64,000 bases of DNA from Nocardiopsis sp. NRRL B-16309 (GTDB lineage: Bacteria > Actinomycetota > Actinomycetes > Streptosporangiales > Streptosporangiaceae), in the NCBI RefSeq assembly GCF_001279585.1, contig NZ_LGEC01000073.1, positions 9,940-73,939 on the forward strand, written 5' to 3'. Position 1 is the stretch's first letter. Every line of letters starts with the position of its first letter. Positions 59,362 to 64,000 of this stretch are shown here, in pieces. Made by a program: the position numbers and the translations under genes. A model generated the notes under the pieces. That model ran no database searches. It saw only the letters and a program-made list of their open reading frames with translations, and was not told the origin of the DNA.

Positions 59362-60428
59362 CCGATCCCCTGCGCCCGCGCTACCTGGCCCTCGTCGCCG
59401 CGGCGGCCGCCGTGCTGATGACCGCCGCCTGCGGTGGCGGCACCACCATCGACGACGCCGACGAGTCGGGCGGCTCCGGTCCGACCGGTACCGCCGACCC
59501 CGACGCGGAGATCCCCGAGGGCCTGAAGATCGACTTCCTGCCCAAGCAGCTCAACAACCCCTACTCCGACATCGTCAACGCCGGTGGCGCCGAGGCCGTG
59601 GACGAACTGGCGGGCGAGTACACCGAGCGCGGCGGCACCGAGCCCACCGCCGACTCCCAGGTGGAGTACATCAACGCCGCCAGCCAGGCGGCCAGCGACG
59701 TCATCGTGATCGCCGCCAACGACCCCGACGCGGTCTGCCCGGCACTCAACGAGGCCCGCGACAACGGTGCCGCCATCGTCGGCTACGACTCCAACGCCAA
59801 CTGCACCGACGTGTTCGTCAACCAGTCCTCCGACGAGCTGATCGGCCGCGCGCTGGTGGAGATGATCTCCGCGCAGCTGGACGGCGAGGGCACCTTCGCG
59901 GTCCTGTCGGCCACCCCCAACGCCACCAACCAGAACACCTGGATCGCGGCGATGGAGGAGATCCTGCAGGAGGACGAGTACACCGGCCTGGAGCTGGTCG
60001 ACACCGTCTACGGCAACGACGACGACCTGGAGTCCTTCCAGGAGATGCAGGGGCTGATGCAGTCCTACCCGGACCTGGACGGCGTCGTGTCGCCGACCAC
60101 CGTGGGCATCGCCGCCGCGGCGCGCTACGTCAGCGACTCCGAGTACAAGGGCGAGGTCGCCATCACCGGCCTGGGCACGCCCAACCAGATGCGCGAGTTC
60201 GTCCACGACGGCACCGTCGAGGAGTTCGCCCTGTGGAACCCGCGCGAGCTGGGCTACCTGGCCGGCTACACGGGTGCCGCGCTCAAGGCCGGACAGATCA
60301 CCGGCGCCGAGGGCGAGACCTTCACCGCCGGTGAGCTGGGCGAGTACACCGTGGGCGAGGACGGCGAGGTCGTGCTCGGCCCGCCGACGGTGTTCAACGA
60401 GGACAACATCGACGACTTCGACTTCTAG
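59358..60428 (+). CDS. rhaS: rhamnose-binding lipoprotein
   Basis: A 356-residue periplasmic-binding-type lipoprotein (RbsB fold). The signal ends in lipobox MTAAC (Cys about 25), followed by an acidic/Gly/Ser linker. The fold carries LKIDFLPKQLNNPYSDIVNAG, a typical RhaS start (usually FLPKQ.NNPYF), then ADSQVEYINAASQAASDVIV and GLGTPNQMREFVHDGTV. ATG 59358 overlaps the rhaQ stop. A 340-bp block of tandem repeats follows before rhaM. The symbol is for the binding protein of the importer, not the E. coli activator of that name. Confidence 0.92.
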   Translation: MTDPLRPRYLALVAAAAAVLMTAACGGGTTIDDADESGGSGPTGTADPDAEIPEGLKIDFLPKQLNNPYSDIVNAGGAEAVDELAGEYTERGGTEPTADSQVEYINAASQAASDVIVIAANDPDAVCPALNEARDNGAAIVGYDSNANCTDVFVNQSSDELIGRALVEMISAQLDGEGTFAVLSATPNATNQNTWIAAMEEILQEDEYTGLELVDTVYGNDDDLESFQEMQGLMQSYPDLDGVVSPTTVGIAAAARYVSDSEYKGEVAITGLGTPNQMREFVHDGTVEEFALWNPRELGYLAGYTGAALKAGQITGAEGETFTAGELGEYTVGEDGEVVLGPPTVFNEDNIDDFDF

Positions 60429-60430
60429 CC

Positions 60431-60768
60431 CGCCCGTCGCCCACCACCGGCCGGGGGGCGCTGCGCGGGGGGCGTCCACCCTCAACGGACGCCTTCGGCG
60501 CGGTGGCCCGCCCGTCGCCCACCACCGGCCGAGGGCGCTGCGCGGGGGGCGTCCACCCTCAACGGACGCCTTCGGCGCGGTTGTCCTCTCGTCACCCACC
60601 ACCGGCCGAGGGCGCTCTGCGAGAGACGTCCACCCTCAACGGACGCCTTCGGCGCGGTGGCCCGCCCGCCACCCGCCGCCGGCCGGGGGGCGCTGCGCTG
60701 GGGGCGTCCACCCTCAACGGACGCCTTCGGCGCGGTTGTCCTCTCGTCACCCACCACGGGTCGGGGCG
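60431..60768. repeat. 77-78 bp tandem repeat array, four full copies and one partial
   Basis: Units start at 60431, 60509, 60586, 60663 and 60741. Each carries GTCCACCCTCAACGGACGCC and TTCGGCGCGG. Within each, GGCGTCC and GGACGCC form a 7-bp hairpin around ACCCTCAAC (copy 3 has a weaker stem). Copies alternate between a GGCCCGCCC and a TGTCCTCTC version of one segment. The array fills the gap between rhaS and rhaM. Frames stay open but no start or domain suggests a gene. Confidence 0.88.
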
Positions 60769-60819
60769 CGCCCGGTCTCCCGCGGCGCGCCCCGACCCAC
60801 ACCACGGAAGGAAGACCCC

Positions 60820-61137
60820 GTGCAGCGCGTCTGCTTCGTCCTGAAGGTCCGCCGGGAGCGACTGGAGGAGTACAAGGAACGGCACGCCGTCGTGTGGCCC
60901 GAGATGCGCGCGGCGCTCAGCGAGACCGGCTGGCACAACTACTCGCTCTTCTGCACCGACGACGGGATGGTCGTGGGCTACCTGGAGACCGAGGACTTCG
61001 AGGCGGCCCGCGCGGCGATGGCCCGCACCGACGTCAACGAGCGCTGGCAGGCCGAGATGGCGCCGTTCTTCGAGGACCTGCCCGGCCGCCCCGACGAGGG
61101 CATGCTCCCGCTCACCGAGATCTTCCACCTCGACTGA
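60820..61137 (+). CDS. rhaM: L-rhamnose mutarotase
   Basis: A 105-residue mutarotase that interconverts alpha and beta L-rhamnose, supplying the anomer used by the isomerase. The E. coli RhaM active-site residues are preserved at identical positions, Tyr18 and His22 (EYKERHAVVWPEM), and the WHNYSLF and VGYLETEDFE strands are typical. GTG 60820 follows GGAAGGAAG. It is separated from the importer genes by the tandem repeat array but probably shares their regulation. Confidence 0.92.
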   Translation: MQRVCFVLKVRRERLEEYKERHAVVWPEMRAALSETGWHNYSLFCTDDGMVVGYLETEDFEAARAAMARTDVNERWQAEMAPFFEDLPGRPDEGMLPLTEIFHLD

Positions 61138-61182
61138 CCCGGCGCGCGGAGCGTCGCCCCACCCCCCCCGAGAAAGGCCCCC

Positions 61183-62610
61183 ATGTCCCCCCGCAGACAT
61201 CTCCGGTTCCGTGTCCTCGCCACCGCCCTCGCCCTGGCCGTCAGCGCCCCGCTCGCCCTCGCCGGTCCGGCGGGGGCCGCCGAGGCGCCCTCGGCCACGC
61301 CCCTGAGCAGTCGGACCCTGGACGAGCAGGCCCTGTACTTCGTCTCCTACGACGGCCTGGTCAACAACGGCTCCTACCAGCAGTCCGGCATCCTCACCCA
61401 CGGCGACCACCAGTACGCCGCCTGGTACACCGAGTCGCGGCACGCGGTCCTGGCCCGCCGCCACCTCGACGGCGGCGAGTGGAGCACCGTCCGGCTGTCG
61501 CACCAGCTCACGGTGGACGACTCCCACAACAGCATCTCCCTGGGCGTCTCCGCCGAGGACGGCCGCCTGCACGTGGCCATGGACACCCACAACACCCCCG
61601 TCCACTACACGCGCTCGGCGGCGGGCCTGCTCGACGGCGGCGCGCCCTGGTCGGCGAACTCCTTCGAGCCGATCGGCCGCGACCTGGCGGGCCTGGACAT
61701 CGGCTCCATCACCTACCCGCGCTTCGTCACCACGCCCGACGACGGGCTCCAGCTCGCCTTCCGGACCGGAGGGTCGGGCGACGGCACGCTGGAACTGGCC
61801 GAGTACGAGGGCGGTGACTGGGCGCACCTGGGCGCGTGGTCCTCCCCCGAGGGCTCCTACGAGGCCAACGGCGCGGTCAGTACGAGCCGCAACATGTACC
61901 TGCACGGCATCGGCTACGGCGACGACGGCCGCCTGCACGCGTCGTTCACCTGGCGCGAGACCGCCGCGGGCGGTGACATCCTCTGCCACCCGGGCGGGCT
62001 GTCCAACCACGACACCGGCTACGTCTACAGCGACGACGAGGGCCGCACCTGGCACACCGACGACGGCTCGGTGGCCGCGGTCACGGGGACCTCGCACCGG
62101 GTGTCCGTGGACACCCCCGGGCACGTGGTGGATCCGCTGCCGCTGAACTACGCGCTGATGAACCAGGAGTCGCAGGCGGTCGACAACGCGGGCCGCCCGC
62201 ACGTCCTCATCAGCTACCGGCCGGGGCGGTTCGGGCACTGCTCCAATGACTTCGTCCGGGACCGCCGCAACGAGGGCTACGTCTTCCACGTCCACCAGGA
62301 CAGCGCCGGACAGTGGCACAAGATGGAGATCCCCGAGCGGCTCCAGGCCTTCGGCCGGTCCCGGCTGGTCATGACCGAGGACGACACCGCGTACGTGGTC
62401 ATGCCCTTCGGCCGGATCATGGCGGCGACCGCCGCGTCCGGCTGGACCGACTGGACGATGGTCCACGACGGCTCCGGCATCGACTCCTTCGGCGAGGTGC
62501 TCGTGGACGAGTCCCGGGTCGCCGCCGAGGGCGTGCTGTCGATCCTGTACCAGGAGGCTGGCGACCGTCCCTCCAGCCCCATCCGCGTCGCCGACTTCCA
62601 GCTCGGCTGA
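61183..62610 (+). CDS. secreted BNR-4 repeat protein, candidate rhamnose-releasing polysaccharide lyase (PL42-like)
   Basis: A 475-residue secreted protein with a signal peptide ending AGPAGAAEA. The body is a BNR-4-type seven-bladed propeller: GDHQYAAWYTESRHAVLARR, DDSHNSISLGVSAEDGRLHV, TYPRFVTTPDDGLQLAFRTG, NRHGIGY-like NMYLHGIGYGDDGRLHASF and YVYSDDEGRTWHT. The fold includes L-rhamnose-alpha-1,4-D-glucuronate lyases of family PL42, which free rhamnose ends from gum arabic. It follows rhaM by 45 bp on the same strand and adjoins a secreted arabinanase, which supports a rhamnose-liberating role. Enzyme class is inferred. Confidence 0.7.
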   Translation: MSPRRHLRFRVLATALALAVSAPLALAGPAGAAEAPSATPLSSRTLDEQALYFVSYDGLVNNGSYQQSGILTHGDHQYAAWYTESRHAVLARRHLDGGEWSTVRLSHQLTVDDSHNSISLGVSAEDGRLHVAMDTHNTPVHYTRSAAGLLDGGAPWSANSFEPIGRDLAGLDIGSITYPRFVTTPDDGLQLAFRTGGSGDGTLELAEYEGGDWAHLGAWSSPEGSYEANGAVSTSRNMYLHGIGYGDDGRLHASFTWRETAAGGDILCHPGGLSNHDTGYVYSDDEGRTWHTDDGSVAAVTGTSHRVSVDTPGHVVDPLPLNYALMNQESQAVDNAGRPHVLISYRPGRFGHCSNDFVRDRRNEGYVFHVHQDSAGQWHKMEIPERLQAFGRSRLVMTEDDTAYVVMPFGRIMAATAASGWTDWTMVHDGSGIDSFGEVLVDESRVAAEGVLSILYQEAGDRPSSPIRVADFQLG

Positions 62611-62645
62611 CCAGCTGACCGGCCGGTCCGGTCGCACCGATGCAT

Positions 62646-62676
62646 CCGGGGCCCGTGCCACGCGCACGGGCCCCGG
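62646..62676. terminator. bidirectional terminator with perfect 13-bp stem
   Basis: CCGGGGCCCGTGC and GCACGGGCCCCGG pair perfectly around the 5-base loop CACGC, between the convergent lyase-like and arabinanase genes, 36 bp after the former's stop codon. Confidence 0.8.
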
Positions 62677-62770
62677 CGCCGTCTCCGCACACTCCGTCCA
62701 CAGGCGGTGTGTCGGCGATGGGTCCGGCCGGTGCCGTCCGGCTCCGCACCGACGCGGTGCGGAGCGCTGA

Positions 62771-63781
62771 TCAGTGCACGTAGGGCCAGCCGGAGGAGTC
62801 CCAGCCGAGCCAGTTGAGGCCCAGCAGCGCCGTGCCGTCGTCGGCGTAGTAGTGGTAGGCCAGGATGTCGCTGTCGGTGTCGGCGAAGACGTCCTGGTGG
62901 CCGGGGCCGTGGATGCCGCCGTGGCCGGACAGGACCTCGGTGCCGCCGCCGGAGGTCATGGCGGTGCCGTCGCGGTCGCGGTAGGGGCCGGTGATGGACC
63001 TGGAGCGGCCGACCATGATGCGGTAGGTGCTGTTCGCGCCGTCGCAGCACCGGTCGAAGGAGACGAACAGGTAGTACCAGCCGCCGCGGTGGAAGAGGGT
63101 CGGGGCCTCGATGGCTCCGCCCCCGCGCCCGGCGATCGAGTACAGGTTCCCGTCCCGGCGCCTGCCGGTCGCCGGATCGATGCGGACCATCTTGAGCCCG
63201 GACCAGAACGAGCCGAACGCCATCCACCACCGGCCCAGCGCGTCCACCTGCAGGTGCGGGTCGATGGCGTTGTAGTCGTTGGAGGTGAACGACTCGATGA
63301 CCAGGCCCTCGTCGCGCCAGGTTCCGGAGTTCCCGCTGGTGCTGGTGGCCAGGAAGATCGCGGACCGGTTGGAGCCGAAGGTCGAGGCGGAGTAGTAGAG
63401 GTGGTAGCGCCCGTTGAGGTGGGACAGGTGCGGCGCCCACAGGTTGCGGTCGCCGCCCGTGTAGGGGGTGGTCCACGGTGCGCCGTCGGGGAAGACCGGG
63501 CCGGCGTCCCTGAACTCCGTCCGGTCGGTGGAGGTCTTCAGTGCCACGCCGTGGCCCGTGTGGGCGACCAGGTACCCGCCGTCGGGCCGCTTGACGAAGG
63601 ACGGGTCGTGCACGCGGATGTCCCCGGTCACGCGGCCGGGGCCGGGGTAGTCGGCCGCCGAGGCGGGTGGGGGAGCGGCGGCGACGGCCGGGATCGCTGA
63701 CAGCGCTCCCGTCGCCAGGGCCGCGCCCAGCATCGTGCGGCGGGAGGGGAACGCGGAGGGGGTGCGGGGGTGTCGCGTCAT
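62771..63781 (-). CDS. secreted GH43 endo-arabinanase
   Basis: A 336-residue five-bladed-propeller hydrolase, probably an endo-alpha-1,5-L-arabinanase (GH43 subfamily 5-like). The signal peptide contains a twin arginine (SRRTMLGAALATG), so Tat export is likely. Catalytic acids are visible: base Asp in RVHDPSFVK, the pKa-modulating Asp in NAIDPHLQVD and acid Glu in GAIEAPTLFHRGG; GHQDVFADTDSD holds the conserved calcium-site histidine. ATG 63781 has AGGAGG upstream. It would debranch or cut plant arabinan. A perfect LacI-type dyad lies 61 bp upstream. Confidence 0.88.
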   Translation of the reverse strand: MTRHPRTPSAFPSRRTMLGAALATGALSAIPAVAAAPPPASAADYPGPGRVTGDIRVHDPSFVKRPDGGYLVAHTGHGVALKTSTDRTEFRDAGPVFPDGAPWTTPYTGGDRNLWAPHLSHLNGRYHLYYSASTFGSNRSAIFLATSTSGNSGTWRDEGLVIESFTSNDYNAIDPHLQVDALGRWWMAFGSFWSGLKMVRIDPATGRRRDGNLYSIAGRGGGAIEAPTLFHRGGWYYLFVSFDRCCDGANSTYRIMVGRSRSITGPYRDRDGTAMTSGGGTEVLSGHGGIHGPGHQDVFADTDSDILAYHYYADDGTALLGLNWLGWDSSGWPYVH

Positions 63782-63841
63782 GGGGGAGCCTCCTCGGCTC
63801 GGTGCGTGTCCCGACTGGAGGAGTCGGAACCGCGATGGTTC

Positions 63842-63855
63842 TGTTAGCGCTAACA
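63842..63855. promoter_or_regulatory. LacI-type operator TGTTAGCGCTAACA
   Basis: A perfect 14-bp palindrome lies 61 bp upstream of the arabinanase start codon. It has the central CG and half-site typical of LacI-family sites and matches sequences seen before arabinan or arabinose genes in actinobacteria. It differs from the rhamnose dyads, so a different regulator, not in this window, should bind it. Confidence 0.75.
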
Positions 63856-64000
63856 TCGCGCGCCGACGGTGGGGTCGTGGGGGCGAGTGGTGATGGGGCC
63901 GACGGGCGCCGCGCGTCACGTCTCGGGCCGCCTCGGCCCGGTGGTCCGCCGGTCGGCTGGTCGGGCACGGGGGGTGGTGTGCCGTGGGGGGGGCGGGGGG

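Noticed and set aside
60431..60768. CRISPR-like array
   Set aside because: The whole 77-78 bp unit repeats with only small variation, so there are no unique spacers, and no cas genes are present.

Overview
The window is very GC-rich. Its genes are tightly packed, third codon positions are almost all G or C, and many genes start with GTG or overlap by ATGA/GTGA. With this gene content it points to an actinomycete, most likely Nocardiopsaceae (Nocardiopsis or Streptomonospora); the family is an inference from general gene content. No rRNA, tRNA, CRISPR array, prophage or intact insertion sequence was seen. The only transposon trace is a decayed TnpB fragment near 54.0 kb.

Region by region: 0-1.8 kb holds a cut-off hypothetical gene, a 5'-truncated SdpB-like membrane protein and an SdpI-like immunity protein. 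2.0-5.9 kb is a four-gene ferric-siderophore importer of the YclNOPQ type behind a near-perfect DtxR/IdeR iron box. 7.1-14.4 kb holds a second metallophore importer and, divergently, a pair of fused-domain ABC half-transporters. A Zur-like box lies between them, which suggests zinc-responsive metallophore handling. 14.7-22.4 kb contains a WD40 receptor kinase, a HAD hydrolase, the Mug DNA glycosylase, an HTH protein behind a structured leader, and YchJ- and DUF3817-type proteins. 22.5-25.3 kb is a class A beta-lactamase with a divergent LysR regulator and a cytoplasmic penicillin-binding-like protein, matching the blaL-blaA-blaB arrangement of Streptomyces cacaoi.

26.6-31.3 kb is an L-rhamnose catabolic operon (isomerase, fused aldolase/dehydrogenase, kinase). 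Its partner at 54.3-61.1 kb encodes a LacI repressor, the RhaTPQS ABC importer and rhamnose mutarotase. Both promoter regions carry the same TGAAACG-type dyads, so one repressor probably controls both loci 29 kb apart. Next to the importer lie a secreted BNR-4 protein, a candidate rhamnose-releasing polysaccharide lyase, and a secreted GH43 arabinanase with its own TGTTAGCGCTAACA operator. Together they look like a system for plant arabinogalactan or gum side chains. 43.9-50.9 kb is a further sugar-uptake operon (GH3 glycosidase, two permeases, binding protein) with a divergent LacI regulator.

The most unusual segment is 37.5-43.8 kb. A GTP cyclohydrolase II starts an apparent operon with a CDP-alcohol phosphatidyltransferase, a zinc-ligand-less alcohol dehydrogenase, a pterin-synthase homologue that has lost its catalytic residues, a glycosyltransferase, a methyltransferase and a flippase-like membrane protein. 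A creatininase-family amidohydrolase gene overlaps the operon's end from the other strand. I infer a dedicated pathway that diverts a GTP-derived pyrimidine or pterin into a glycosylated or phosphodiester-linked, membrane-associated product that I cannot name.
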